Positions 11,450-22,535 of a stretch of 64,000 nucleotides of DNA are shown here, piece after piece. Source of the DNA: Delphinapterus leucas (Eukaryota; Chordata; Mammalia; Artiodactyla; Monodontidae). The DNA is taken from NCBI RefSeq assembly GCF_002288925.2, contig NW_022098076.1, positions 64,875,566-64,939,565 of the forward strand, written 5' to 3'. The notes below the pieces were generated by a model that saw nothing but the letters and a program-made list of their open reading frames with translations, was not told the DNA's origin and searched no databases. The position numbers and the translations under genes were made by a program. Within the stretch, counting starts at the first letter, position 1. Each line of letters begins with the position of its first letter.

Positions 11450-11945
11450 TGTGGTAATTGTATAAGGCACCTTAGCACCATTTTTACCTTTTATCCAGTA
11501 ATTCCATTTAGAAGAACCATCCTACAAAAAAAAAAATGAAAGATTGACCAAGATTTAAGTTTGATTTTTCACTGTAGTGAACTTAATTTTCCAGCAGGAA
11601 GAGGATTAGTGAAATTATAGGCTTTTAATCTGATAGATATAATAGACTATTATGCAACCAATAAAACTCTTCGGACTATTTAATGATATGAAACATTAAT
11701 GATAAAACATTTGAAGAACACAGTGTACAATTAGTATATGTATGTATGTTGAGATGTGCGTGTCTATACATATATAAATAATGGAAGGACATTTGTCAAA
11801 ATGTTAACGTTGATTTTTCTCTTAGTGGACAGTGCAAGGATCATTTTTATCTTAGATATATTTCTGCATATTTCAAATCTTCAAACATGTGTTACACTTA
11901 AAATTAGAATAAAATCAATTGGCATCGTTGAAATAACTTTAAAAT
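11450..11945 (+). repeat. L1M LINE 3'-UTR remnant
   Basis: The sequence follows the order of an old L1M 3' region: 'tccagtaattccatttagaa', 'actattatgcaaccaataaa', then a tatgtatgtatg tract, 'tggaaggacatttgtcaaaa', 'tgttaacg', 'tcaaatcttcaaacatgtgt' and an A-rich end. The ORF2 part is missing or unrecognisable. It has been non-functional for a long time. Confidence 0.65.
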
Positions 11946-11995
11946 AGAATTTAAAAAGCAGGTAATCCTGTCCCTGATAGAAATGAGGATATTTG

Positions 11996-12209
11996 GGGCT
12001 TCCCTGGTGGCGCAGTGGTTGAGAGTCCGCCTGCCGATGCAGGGGACACGGGTTCGTGCCCCGGTCCGGGAAGATCCCACATGCCGCGGAGCGGCTGGGC
12101 CCGTGAGCCATGGCCGCTGAGTCTGCGCGTCCGGAGCCTGTGCTCCGCAACGGGAGAGGCCACAACAGTGAGAGGCCCGTGTACCGCAAAAAAAATAAAA
12201 TAAAATAAG
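11996..12209 (+). mobile_element. Short CHR-type SINE, no target-site duplication seen
   Basis: This is a full short-form SINE in sense direction. GGGCTTCCCTGGTGGCGCAG opens it, the B-box region GGGTTCGTGCCCCGG lies near 12049, and GCCCGTGTACCGC precedes an A-rich tail with AAAATAAAATAAAATAA structure. Unlike most copies here I find no target-site duplication: the upstream flank 'gaaatgaggatattt' is not repeated after the tail. The insertion may have been endonuclease-independent, or the flank may have been deleted or mutated. Confidence 0.92.
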
Positions 12210-14369
12210 AGCACATTCCACTGCAACTCTCAGAGAACTCTACCAGCAGCGGTGTAATAAACAGGTTTTTTTGTCATATATTACATGAAGTCCGGAGAGG
12301 GCCAATTCAGTGTCCCAGTGAAGCCATCAGAGACCTAGGCTCCTTCTCTTTTTCTATTCTGTCATTCTTGATTTTTTTGGCCTTTGTCCTCATATTTGTT
12401 ACTGCAGTGTCCAGATGGTTGCTATATCTTCAGAAATCATATCCATGTTCCAGGCAAAAAGAAAAAAAAAAAGTGGTGGACGGGGAGAAGGCAAAAGGGT
12501 GTGCCACCTTCTTCCCTCTCTATCAGGATATCCAATATTGTCTAAGAAGTGCTGCCCTGAAAACTTCCACTTTTAGCTTATTGGCCAGGCTACGACATGT
12601 CACATTCCTTGTAGCCAGAAAGTAGCTGGGGAGAACGAGGCTGCTGGTGACACTGGGTCAGCCAGCCTACAGTGTATGCCATAGCTACCCTGTAAGGCTG
12701 TATGCTTCTAGTCACAGCTTATATACAGAAGTGCAAAGAGAGCCTCATGTGAGCTGGCAGAAGTTGAGAGTTCTTTTAGATCTTAGTCTTTAGGGACTAT
12801 TATTCCAATCGTATTTTGATACAATTGTAGAATGGGTAGAAAAGCAGTAAGAGAGCAATGACCTGATTCCCTACCTATGGTCAAAGTCAAGCTTTGAGGC
12901 AGGAGCAGAGGTTGAGGAGTCAGAGTTGCTTGGGACAATGACGGTGCCATTTTCAAGCTGGAAAATCTAGTGAAGGCACAACATATAGAAAGGAGATGCC
13001 CATATGGAACATCAGTAAATCATTATTTTTTTTCTTCTTAATGATCCTAAAGCTATGATTTTTAAGTTTATATTTTCATGTCCTGAACTGTTGAAACAGT
13101 TCCTCTGGTTGAAGCAGGCAATGATTTTGTTTTTTTCCTATCAGTCATTCTAGGCACAAGGCTTAGAGCCTATGTGCTTTACAAGGACTTACCCCAAAGT
13201 ATCCGAGACATGAAAAAATTACTGGCTCCAAGCTATGAGAATAAAGCCAGAAATTTGAAATTAATAAATGACTGGTTCTGAAATGTATAATTATGCCAGT
13301 TTTATTAATTGTTACATTTAGAATTTATTTTAAAATATCAGTACATTACATTTATATTTTGGGCTTTTTTTCCCCAGCTGACAAGAATTTCTAGGCATTC
13401 ACAAAGATTGATTAAAAAGTCAGTCAGTTCTTACTAAATGAGAGATTCATACCCAAATAATTTTAAATCAGTTTTTCTGAATATCTTTCAAACTTTTATG
13501 ACAAGAAACTGTATTTAATGTAAGAATCGGGGCCCAATGCTTTTCCTTTTTCCCTTGCTTGGTTGGTAGCTTCTGAGGCCTCCAAAGAAACCCCTGGTCT
13601 AAGGAAAAGAGATTAAAAAATCGCTTCCTGTGAAGTCACTTTGGAGTCTGGGTCTAGCAACTTTCTCCTTTTCCTAGTAATGTTTTCTATTAGTTCAACC
13701 TTGTTCAGGATCCTTAATATACCTCAGTACCTTCCCAAAAAATAGTGGACATTTAATATGTATGTGTAACCACCCGTTCTGCCAAAAGGAGCCTGATTTA
13801 AATGAGCTCACCTAATAGATCAGTATAAATTCCCAGATCATTTCACTAGTGTGTGCAGACCTTTGCGATCCTTTTTAAGTGAATGGTTGTATGCTCTGAA
13901 TTGGAGAGACAGCACATAAACCCCCAAATTAATATCCTCTGATAAACAGTGAGTCCGGATGACAACTTTTCAAAATCTATTACATTCTAGTAGCCTTGGA
14001 CAGTTTGCATGTTAAACAGATGATAGTAGAGTCTGGGCAGAAATATAGACACTGTTACATATTTCAGTTCATGCCACAACAGAAATCTTTTGATAGCGCT
14101 TATTGTAGCCAGGAACAGAAGCAACTATACAGTCCCCAGCCAGAAGCCAGGTGCCAAAATTAACTCATGCAAGAATGAACTGAATTGCTGTCTTAGTATG
14201 AAGTCCTTAAGCTCTGGGGGAAATGCACATGAAAATCCTGGGCAGCTCGGGTTATTAGATCTTTAGGGTTATAGTTCAGTTCTGGGACGGCCAGTTAACT
14301 TTACAAGAGATACTGCCTCGTGATGGGAGAGTATGTTGCTACCCAGCCAGACACCCCACAAGCACCTGA
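12210..14369. other. No gene recognised
   Basis: About 2.2 kb of mixed-composition DNA with no coding or RNA gene that I can support. The frame 12368-12625 (plus) contains a poly-lysine-like A-run and no domain. Confidence 0.5.
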
Positions 14370-14429
14370 AGAGAGCAGGGATGGTGTTCAGTAACATAAG
14401 CCCTGCGCATTACTCAGGTGTAGCAGCCC

Positions 14430-14595
14430 GACTTGTCAAATGTGTAAGTGACACACAGTTTGGCGGGTTAGCTAATGCATGGATGACAGAATAGGGATTT
14501 AAAAAGATCTCAACAGGGAGAACTGATGAGCTGCAATTCAGAAGATTAAATTTAATAGGGATAAATGTAAATTCCTCTACTTGGGTTCAAAAAAA
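14430..14595 (+). repeat. CR1/L3-type LINE fossil, reverse-transcriptase region
   Basis: Translated in pieces, the text reads like the palm-to-thumb stretch of CR1-group LINE reverse transcriptases. 'agtgacacacagtttggcgg' gives SDTQFGG, matching the usual ADDTKLGG motif. 'ttaatagggataaatgtaaa' plus 'ttcctctacttgggttc' gives a FNRDKCK-then-L-LG pattern. Stops and frameshifts interrupt it. In mammals this group is called L3 and is very old. An A-run (14589-14604) ends the match, and an L2 begins immediately after. Confidence 0.65.
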
Positions 14596-14604
14596 AAAAA
14601 AAAA

Positions 14605-15030
14605 GAAACAACTGCCTCCCGTCTTACTCCCATCCAGCTCATTTTCCACGCTGCAGCCTGGGTGATCTTTGTAAAACATAAATCCGATCATGTCACTTTC
14701 TTGCTGAAAATCCCTTAACAGTGTCCCATTGCCTTGAGGATAAAGACAAAACTCATTAATGTGACTTTTGAGATTCTCCATAACTGACCCGTTTCTTTCT
14801 CCCCCATTCGGTCTCTCACCAGTCACGCGCTCATGCTGAGCACTTCTACTGTACAAAGGATTTTTAGATTCTGTGTGTGGGACCTGTTTGGGGGCTGTCA
14901 TGTTTCCTCTGTCCAGAAATCAACTTCACCCTTCCGTCTACATCTCCAGGTCTCAACTTAAAGCCATCAGGAAGGCCCAATCCATAAACTAGGTCTAGTC
15001 TCTGTATTACCTATTTTCCCAGTTCCCTGA
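14605..15030 (+). repeat. L2 LINE 3' region
   Basis: The L2 words occur in sense order: 'ccagctcattttccacgctg', 'cagcctgggtgatctttgta', 'aaatccgatcatgtcacttt', 'cccattgccttgaggataaa', 'tctcaacttaaagccatcag'. The copy is diverged. The minus-strand frame 14587-14901 is an accident of this repeat. Confidence 0.75.
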
Positions 15031-15036
15031 GCATCC

Positions 15037-15630
15037 TTGTTTCGTTCAATGTATTTATTGAGTACCTACCATGTACCAGGCACTGTTCTAGACCCTGGAG
15101 ACAAAACGGTGAACAAATCAAAGCCCACATCCACATGGAGCTTATGTTCTAATGGAGAAGATGTCAGTGATGAATGCTTTGTAGAAAAAATGAAGCAGGA
15201 GGAGGAGATCGTTAACAGACTTGTGGGTGGAAGGCCTTACTTTAGGTAAGGTGGTCCGGCAGGACCTATGTGATGATCTGATATCTGTGAAGATGTGAAT
15301 GAAGGAGAGCCATAAACTATGTGGGGGAAGAGCGTGTCCCAAAACCCTAAAGGGGGTCGTACTTGGCATGTTTGGGGAACTGCAATGAGTCCAGGATGGG
15401 TGAAGTATGCTGAGCAAAGGGAGAGCCATGCAGAACAAGTTGGAAAGGCCCCCAGGGACGAAAGCTTGGAGACTCTAGTAAGTTTTTAGATTTTCTTCTA
15501 AATGTGATTGGAAGCTATTGGTAGGCTTTGAGTCAAGAGACTGTCACGGTAAGATTTTTGTTTCGTATTTTGTTTTAAAAGGATTACGGTAGTGCCTGTG
15601 TGGAAAGTAGGCTATAAGGAGTAAGTGCAG
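15037..15630 (-). repeat. L2 LINE 3' region, antisense, long copy
   Basis: This is the reverse complement of L2 over nearly 600 bp. It starts 'tattgagtacctaccatgta' and 'ccaggcactgttctagaccc', continues 'catggagcttatgttctaat', 'gggggaagagcgtgtccc', 'ttggcatgtttggggaactg', and ends with 'gattggaagctattggtagg' and 'aaaaggattacggtagtg'. It sits next to the sense L2 at 14605-15030, so two L2 3' ends converge. Confidence 0.8.
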
Positions 15631-16494
15631 AATCCCAAAGATGAGTCAGGGGCTTATTACATCTGTCAAAGTGAACAGCTGAAGGTGGCTCTGATCAGGA
15701 AGGTCTGCTAATAGTCCTCTCACTATTTGTGGTTAGTTGTGTGATAGAAACCCTGCTGGTGCACGGCTCGAGACTGTCTTGTTCACTTCCACAATCCCCG
15801 TGCCCAGCATGATGACGGTCATAGCACTGGATCTCCACGGACATTGGTTGGACAGAGACCTGGCTTAAAGCAGTTAGTATAAAAAGGACTTCAGGATTTT
15901 CATTGACTGTACACTTGACGAGCCAACAATAGGCCAGTTTGGCTGGCAAAATCTAATACTGTCTTAGGTTGCATCAAAAAGTTGGCAGGGGACGAAAAAG
16001 AGAGATGTGAGTCCCCAGGCACGCCATGCTGCTTCTGCTCTGTCGAGACTATTGACCTGATCCTACACCATTTTTTCCCTCTAACTTCTAATAATGGTGG
16101 CCCTCAGTCCCAAGACCACACACTGGATTCATTTGTGGTTCTCTCTGTTGCTTCATTCCTATGTTCGAGCAATAAATTCTCTGTGATGTCGCTTGGATTT
16201 TTCTTTCTCCCCTGCTCTGACATCGTCTGAACAACAGTCAGTGCCTCCCCTTGGTAACAATTTCCAGGTGTATGAGGCTCAAGACAACTTATGACAACCC
16301 TATTTCTTACTTCTGAGACCATCAACAACCATTTTTAAGAGACACTGTTTGCCCTTTCACATGGTTATGAAATTCTACTTTAGGAGGTAGTGGTGACTAG
16401 TGAAATGTATAGTTCTTGATGGTAAAGCTATTAGCAAAATCCTACCACTTGGACTCACATAGTAGAAAGAATGTATACTTTGCAGTTGGGAACT
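15631..16494. other. No gene recognised; possible short L2 piece
   Basis: The text at 15770-15830 ('gactgtcttgttcacttcca', then 'ccgtgcccagcatgatgac') resembles a short sense L2 3' end. Nothing else is recognisable. Small frames on both strands (15695-15949, 15982-16230, 16104-16328) show no domains. Confidence 0.45.
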
Positions 16495-16680
16495 CTTCAG
16501 TTTCCAGCTATCCCATCCCACTTGCTAACTTAATGACACAACACTTCTGAGCCTCAGCTCCCTCCTCTGTAAAGTGAAGGCAATAGTGCTCACAGAGCTT
16601 TTGTGAGGACTAAATGGGATAACGTATATTAAAATGCTTAGCACGATTTGTGACACGTGTAAGTTGGTAGTAAGTTTTAG
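16495..16680 (+). repeat. MIR SINE
   Basis: Sense MIR text: 'cttgctaacttaatgacaca', 'ttctgagcctcagctccctc', 'ctctgtaaagtgaaggcaat', 'tttgtgaggactaaatggga', 'taaaatgcttagcacgattt'. The diverged core and the LINE-like 3' part are both recognisable. Confidence 0.8.
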
Positions 16681-17030
16681 TTTCCTTCCTCCTTATCCCT
16701 GTTAAAGAGAGACTCACTCTATGGAAATATACATTGTAAATAGTGGGATGAGAGATGTGTTGTTTCACTGGTTCATAGTGAATAATGGCCATTTGTTGTG
16801 TGACTTATAGGGTAGCCTCTGCCCTTTTTCCCCCCATGGTTTAATCAATATTGGTTTCTTGCTGATAACAGAAATACTTATCAAGGGCCTAGGAAACATG
16901 AGAGTCTTCATAGTCTAAGTACTGGAAGTAGTCCAACCCTTGGGTAGATCCAAAGAATTCACCGAGAAAGAAGTTTCCTGGGAGGGATCTCACGGTCTTT
17001 TCCCTGTCATAGATTTAAAAAAAAGCGAGA

Positions 17031-17243
17031 GGGCTTCCCTGGTGGCGCAGTGGTTGAGAGTCCGCCTGCCGATGCAGGGGACACGGGTTCGTGCCCCGGT
17101 CCAGGAAGATCCCACATGCCGCGGAACGGCTGGACCCGTGGGCCATGGCCGCTGAGCCTGTGCGTCCGAAGCCTGTGCTCCACAACGGGAGAGGCCACAA
17201 CAGTGAGAGGCCCACGTACCGCAAAAAAAAAAAAAGACTGACC
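17031..17243 (+). mobile_element. Short CHR-type SINE
   Basis: This is a full short-form SINE in sense direction, GGGCTTCCCTGGTGGCGCAG to GCCCACGTACCGC plus an A-tail (17223-17234) and a short gactgacc remainder. A perfect 16-bp target-site duplication, TAAAAAAAAGCGAGAG, is found at 17016-17031 and 17244-17259. The A-rich duplication start is what L1 endonuclease cleavage at TTTT/A-type sites would give. Confidence 0.93.
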
Positions 17244-17259
17244 TAAAAAAAAGCGAGAG

Positions 17260-18309
17260 AGAGACTTCATACAACTAACCTGAGGGCATTTGTAATCTGT
17301 AACTGTTTATGATGTGAAGATGAATAAAATACTAACTTTGCCTTCATTGAAGTTTCCCACAAATCAACATAACACAGGATAAAAAGTGGTATATTTGCTT
17401 GGAGGCAAACCTAAAGTGTTCTGGGGGAGACAGAAATAGAGTATTCTACAAAGAGGAGGTTATAGTGGAGAGCTGGGCCCAGGAGAAATATAGTATTTTT
17501 ATATGAGAGGTTTGAGACATTTCTATTAAGGATAAAGACAAATAGGAAGAAACAAGAAATCACTGTAAATGACTTCAATAACAGGTAAATAGAGGAAAAT
17601 ATAGGGAGAAAGGTAAAAAGGGTTCAAACCTTAAATAAAAGACTAAGGGAACTATTTTCTAAGCAGGTGACTTTAGTGAAGGTTTTTGAGTAGGTTAGAG
17701 AAATGATGGAAGTGATGTTTAGCATAGATTAATCGGAGTATGGTAAATAAGATGTAGAGTTGAGCAGGTGGAGGGAGGTCAAGAGCAAGTTGGAGGCATT
17801 TGCCAAAGTTCAGTCATGGGATGGAAGAAGCCTTGGGTCTGGTTATGAGGACACTTGGAAGAAAGTCATGTGACCTGCTCATGAAGGTAGCGTGTGTGCT
17901 GTCAGGACAGGGGAATAGCCCTGGGCCTAGACATGGTTTCCTTTCAGTCCACCAGCTTAGCTGCATTCTCTTTGTGGTCCTGTATTCCAAACAAATTTTT
18001 TAATTGCTCATTCTCAGAATTGATTTCATCATATCCTTATGTAGGCGGCAAGCAGGTAATGAGACTTTCAAAGAATATCCTGTCACTGATCACATTCTTA
18101 GCTCAGCGTTCTCCCCGTTACACTTTGGGTTATAGTTACTCAAGTAGTCTTAGGGCCACTGGCTCTATGATTTAGGAAGCTGTGGTTATAAGGACAAGCT
18201 ATTTTAATTTATTAAATATTGGAATTATCTTGCAACGTATTTCAGAGAAATTAAATAGTACCGTATTGTGAAACTTGTTACAAGATTCACATTACATTTT
18301 TAAATACCT
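17260..18309. other. No gene recognised; possible L2-like piece
   Basis: Around 17620-17850 the wording ('gtgactttagtgaaggtttt', 'gaagtgatgtttagcataga') faintly resembles antisense L2, but too weakly to call. Two overlapping plus-strand frames at 17800-18175 show no protein domain. Confidence 0.4.
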
Positions 18310-20560
18310 GAATTAAGGAGATAGGGCTGAGACTCCAGGGAAAGCAAGATGGTTAGAGTTTGGAGAGTACCAGCGAAGAGAGATCTGCATAGGGAGTGAA
18401 CTCCAGAACTATATAGAGAATCTCTCTTGGGTATTATACACAGAGCACTGATCAGAGCATGTATGTGAGGAAACTACCAAGGCTGAGAAAATAAGTCCCA
18501 AAAGGATCCAGGAAACAGTACCCAGAGCTCACACAGGACTAGGAATGGTACCTGTTCCCACCAACAAGATTGCGAAAACCTTAAAATCCACAGGACATTG
18601 TATAAGGTGTCCATAAAGGCACTTCTTCTGCAGTAGGGCATCATCAGCCTAGGGTAAATGCTGCTGTAGTCCTGACTGACACACCTTAAAAGCAAAGCCC
18701 AAAAGGATTAAATCTTTTTAAGTAACTCAACTATATCCCGAAGAGAGAAAAAATATTTATAAGAATGTAAAAATACCGAGCACCCAACAAGGGTAAAATT
18801 CACAGTATCTAGCACCCAATAAAAGATTATCATGCTTGCCAAGAAGTATGGAAATATGACACATAATGAGAAAAATCAATCATTAAAACTAGAAGTGGTA
18901 CAGACATTAGAATTAGCAGACAAACACATTAAAAAATTATTATGTTTGTATTCCATATATTCAAAAGCCTAGAAGAAAATTAAACATGTTAAGTGGAGGT
19001 ATGGAAGATGTAAAAAAAAATCTGTCCTCTGGAAATGAAAAGTTGAATGTCTGAGATGAAAAATACACTGGATGGAATTAATGGCAGATTAGACAATAGC
19101 AGAAAACAAGATAAGTGAATGTGAATGCACAGCAGTAGAACTATACAAACTGAAACACAGGAAGAAAAAAGACACAGAAATGAGCAAAGAACGGTGACTT
19201 GAGGAGCAGCTTCAAGGTGGCCTAAAGTATGTGTGATTGGATTGCTCAAATGAGAGAGAAGGGTGAACAGAGAAAAAATATATGAAGAAATAGTGGCCAC
19301 AAATTTTCCAAATTTAATGAAATCTGGAAAGCCAGATCCAGATATCTCAATGAATTCCTGAACACACAAAAAAATGTTTAAAGAATTCAAGTCATGCAAC
19401 TTATATTCCCTCTTACTATAGTGGAATTAAAATGAAATTCAAAAACAGAACGCTGGCAAACCTACAAATATTTGCAAAATAAAGAACTTCTCAATAACAC
19501 ATGGATCAGGAAAATACTAAGAGGGAAATTAGGAAGTATTTTAATTGAATGAAAATGAAAACAGTACATATCAACATTTGTGTGATTAAACAACATTATG
19601 GGATGCCAGTAAGAGAATAATTTATAGGATTAAACTTTATTAGAGAAAGGAGGAAGTTCTCAAATCAATGACCTCAGCCAGCTTCCATGTTAAGAAAATA
19701 AAGAGGGTTCAATAAAACTGAACCCAACTTAAGCAGTAGAAGGGAAATAATAAAAAACAGAATACAAATCAATAGAAAAAAATTTGAGAAATTAAGATCC
19801 AGTTTTTTAAGAAGGTCAATAAAAATGATAAACCATTAACCAGACTGATCAAAATAAAATAAGACAAGATACATGAACATTGTTAGGATTGAGAGAGGGG
19901 ACATCACTATAAATTCTACAAATATTAAAAGAATTTTAAGGCAATATCATGAACAATAAATTTGACAACTTAAATGGACAAAACTTGCAAGAGACAAGCA
20001 AACTCATACAAGGGGAAATAGTCGGAATATCCCTATAGCTATTAAAGAAATTGAATTATAGTGAAATACTTTCCCACAAAGAAAACTCTAGGTCCAAATG
20101 GCTTTATTGGTGAATTCTATAGGAGGAAATAATAGGAATTCTACAGAAACACTTCCAGATAAATAAAGAGGACGGAATGCTTCCCCAACTCATTCTATGA
20201 AGCTGGCATTACTATGATACCAAAGCCAGACAAGGACATAGAAGAAAGAAAACTTGAGATTGACATTCTTCATAAATTGGTATAAAATTCTTTTTAAAAG
20301 TTTAGCAAGTTGAACTCAACAATGTATAAAAAAGATTATGACCAAGTAGAGTTTGTCCTGGGAATGCAAAGTTGGTTTAAAATTTGAAATCAATCAAACA
20401 TTTGTAAGTCATATATTAACAGACTGAAAAATAAAAATTGTATGATCACATCAGTATACACAGCAAAGTATGTGACAAAATCCAATATCATTTAATGAAA
20501 GATACAAATTTTAAAAATGTTATTTGGGGACAAATTTGTGGTAAAATTTTAAAGAAAAGC
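18310..20560 (+). repeat. Ancient L1M (L1ME/HAL1-like) LINE with internal deletion
   Basis: The element reads in sense order. First comes a 5' UTR-like part (about 18310-18900). Then there is ORF1 text (18900-19390) with 'aattagcagacaaacacatt', 'agatgaaaaatacactggat', 'ggcctaaagtatgtgtgatt' and 'ccaaatttaatgaaatctgg'. Then ORF2 text (19405-20510) with 'gtggaattaaaatgaaattc', 'gagaaattaagatccagttt' and 'ctaggtccaaatggctttat', then 'tcattctatgaagctggcat' and the reverse-transcriptase word 'gtatgtgacaaaatccaat'. The end of ORF1 and most of the ORF2 endonuclease are missing between 19390 and 19410. Stops are everywhere, so it is long dead. The match is lost after the reverse-transcriptase core. 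Confidence 0.8.
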
Positions 20561-21384
20561 AAGAAAATGATACAGTACAAAATTCAGGGTTGTGGTTACC
20601 TCTGAGTAAGGAGGGAAAGGAATGAAATTGAGTAAACTAATATTCTTTTCTCAAACCCATTGTTTGATACACAGTGTTTGCTTTACTTTTGTCCGTTATA
20701 TCTTACACATATGTTATAAATATTTTAATGTTTCAATACTTTGTAGAAGCAGTTTTTAAAGTTAGTGGGTTTTCTGTTTGTTTTTGTCTGAAATGGTGAT
20801 GTAAAAAAAAGACATCTATTTACTCTGTTTATAGCTTTGAAAACTCATAACATTTGTGTACTGAAAGAAGTACCCTCTGCACCAAGTATTCAGTATTGTT
20901 GTTAATGTAATGTGATATTTTCTGTACACAGAATGAGTTGCTCTTTCAAGTGTCATTACCATGTGGGGAACAACAGTGAGATGAGTGCCAGCAAGCCCAA
21001 AAGTAAATTCATAAACACTAATAACCTACTTATTAGAGATACACAGTGAGTTGTGACTAGACTACCAATTATATTTTTTTCTACAGTTCACTATTCAAAA
21101 TATAAGTGAGTTTATATTTGTAACAAACAGTTCTACCATGTTGTGGTCTTTATTTAGACCTATCCCAGGTTCGAATTCCAGTCACCTTCTTCCAGTCACC
21201 CTTTCCTTGCCAGGAGAGTATCTGCAAATTGCACCACAAGAATTTTACTAGGTTTATACACATTTTTGTTACAACATTCATAGAACCATATGTATACCAC
21301 AATGAATATATTTCACATTCATTGGTCTAGAACATTTTGCTGAATGGATGTATCCAAATCGCTGCTTCCTTTCTTTACTCATTC
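20561..21384. other. No gene; possible LINE 3'-UTR tail
   Basis: 'gggttgtggttacctctgag' (20587-20606) is a phrase found in several old L1M 3' regions, so 20561-20760 may be the 3' tail of the preceding element. The rest is unrecognised AT-rich DNA. Confidence 0.4.
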
Positions 21385-21650
21385 AAATGTTGCATTCATT
21401 CACTCAGCAAACATTAATGAGTACTTACGAGGGGGTGGGCATGATTCCAGGCTAACAAGGAAAAACAAGACATATCCCTTCCTTAAGGTGCTCATGTTTA
21501 ATGTGAAACAGACCCATACACAAATAATTGAGATATTTACAAATTACTTTGGTCCTGAAGCTCAGCCTGGAGACATGAGAAGATGACCTGGAGAAGATGA
21601 CGTTTGAATGGGGTCTTAAAGCATGTTTGCCTAGCAGGAGAATGGATGAA
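21385..21650 (-). repeat. Probable L2 LINE 3' region, antisense
   Basis: 'tgcattcattcactcagcaa', 'acattaatgagtacttacga', 'cttccttaaggtgctcatgt' and 'atgacgtttgaatggggtct' fit the reverse complement of L2 in order, but with many changes. The plus-strand frame 21344-21586 crosses it and is not a gene. Confidence 0.55.
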
Positions 21651-21854
21651 TTTTCATTGTAAGTCAGAAGAAATTCCATGTGCTATGTGTATACTATTGT
21701 ACAGATGCATGAAGTTGCATGGCCTGTTCAAAAACATACTTCTGATGTGATAGAGTGCAGAGCACCTAGCAGAAGTGGTGGTGTGTGAAAGGCAGGTATA
21801 ATCCATCTTTAAGCACTTGCTTCTGCTAGATTCCAAGATAAGTTTTTATATCCT

Positions 21855-22030
21855 CCAGGCTGTCTCATACTCTGTGGTAGGGGGCATTATCTACATTTTA
21901 CAAATAAGTTCAGTAAGATTGAAAATGACTAAGTAATTAGTCCATGGTCACACATGTAATTAGTGTCAGAATCCAGGTCCCTGTAACAGCTAAGCTTGAG
22001 CTCTTTCACTCTTACAATGCTGCTCCCTTG
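21855..22030 (-). repeat. MIR SINE, antisense
   Basis: 'ctacattttacaaataagtt', 'tagtccatggtcacacatgt', 'aattagtgtcagaatccagg' and 'gcttgagctctttcactctt' follow the antisense MIR order (zero-to-low similarity tail before 21855). Confidence 0.7.
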
Positions 22031-22089
22031 CCATGAACAAAAAGTGTCCCAGGTGTATTGGTTCAAGTACTCAGTCACCAAAAACCTTT

Positions 22090-22285
22090 ATTATTTTTGT
22101 GAATCCTCGTGTCTGTGTGACTGTCTACTATATCCTTAACACATATCCTTCTTCCTTTATTATACTATTTATTACATTACATTGTATCAATACATTATTT
22201 ATTTGTATCTCCTCATTAAACCCCAGGCTTGAGTGTCTGATTCTTTTCAGAAAGAAAGTGCTTATTGAGTAGATTCAAGACAAAT
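22090..22285 (+). repeat. L2 LINE 3' end
   Basis: Sense L2 3'-UTR style text: 'tatactatttattacattac', 'attatttatttgtatctcct', 'aaaccccaggcttgagtgtc' and 'gtgcttattgagtagattca', ending near 'gaatcaatgaa'. It is diverged. Confidence 0.55.
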
Positions 22286-22427
22286 GAATCAATGAATTTA
22301 TGAAGGCATGTTTTGGGTTTTCCAATGCTCTTTAATGAGATAAAGACAATAGTATAAGAACATAAGGAAAGTATTGGATTTTCCTAACTTTAGATTGAAG
22401 CTCTCCTAAGATTCATGGAGAAAGAAA

Positions 22428-22535
22428 GGGAATTCCCTGGCGGTCTAGTGGTTAGGACTCTGTGCTTCCACTGCAAGGGGCCCAGGTTCGATCCCTGGTC
22501 GGGGAACTAAGATGCTGCATGGCCAAAAAAAAAAA
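22428..22535 (+). mobile_element. Short-bodied CHR-family SINE (older subtype)
   Basis: This tRNA-head SINE of about 105 bp reads GGGAATTCCCTGGCGGTCTA, then 'gtggttaggactctgtgctt', the B-box stretch GGTTCGATCCCTGGTCGGGG, and 'gatgctgcatggcc' with an A-run. It lacks the long middle of the other copies. B-box spacing and the GGTTCGATCCC motif identify its tRNA origin. The target-site duplication is unclear (a possible AAGGGAATTC / AAAGGAATTC pair). Confidence 0.85.
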
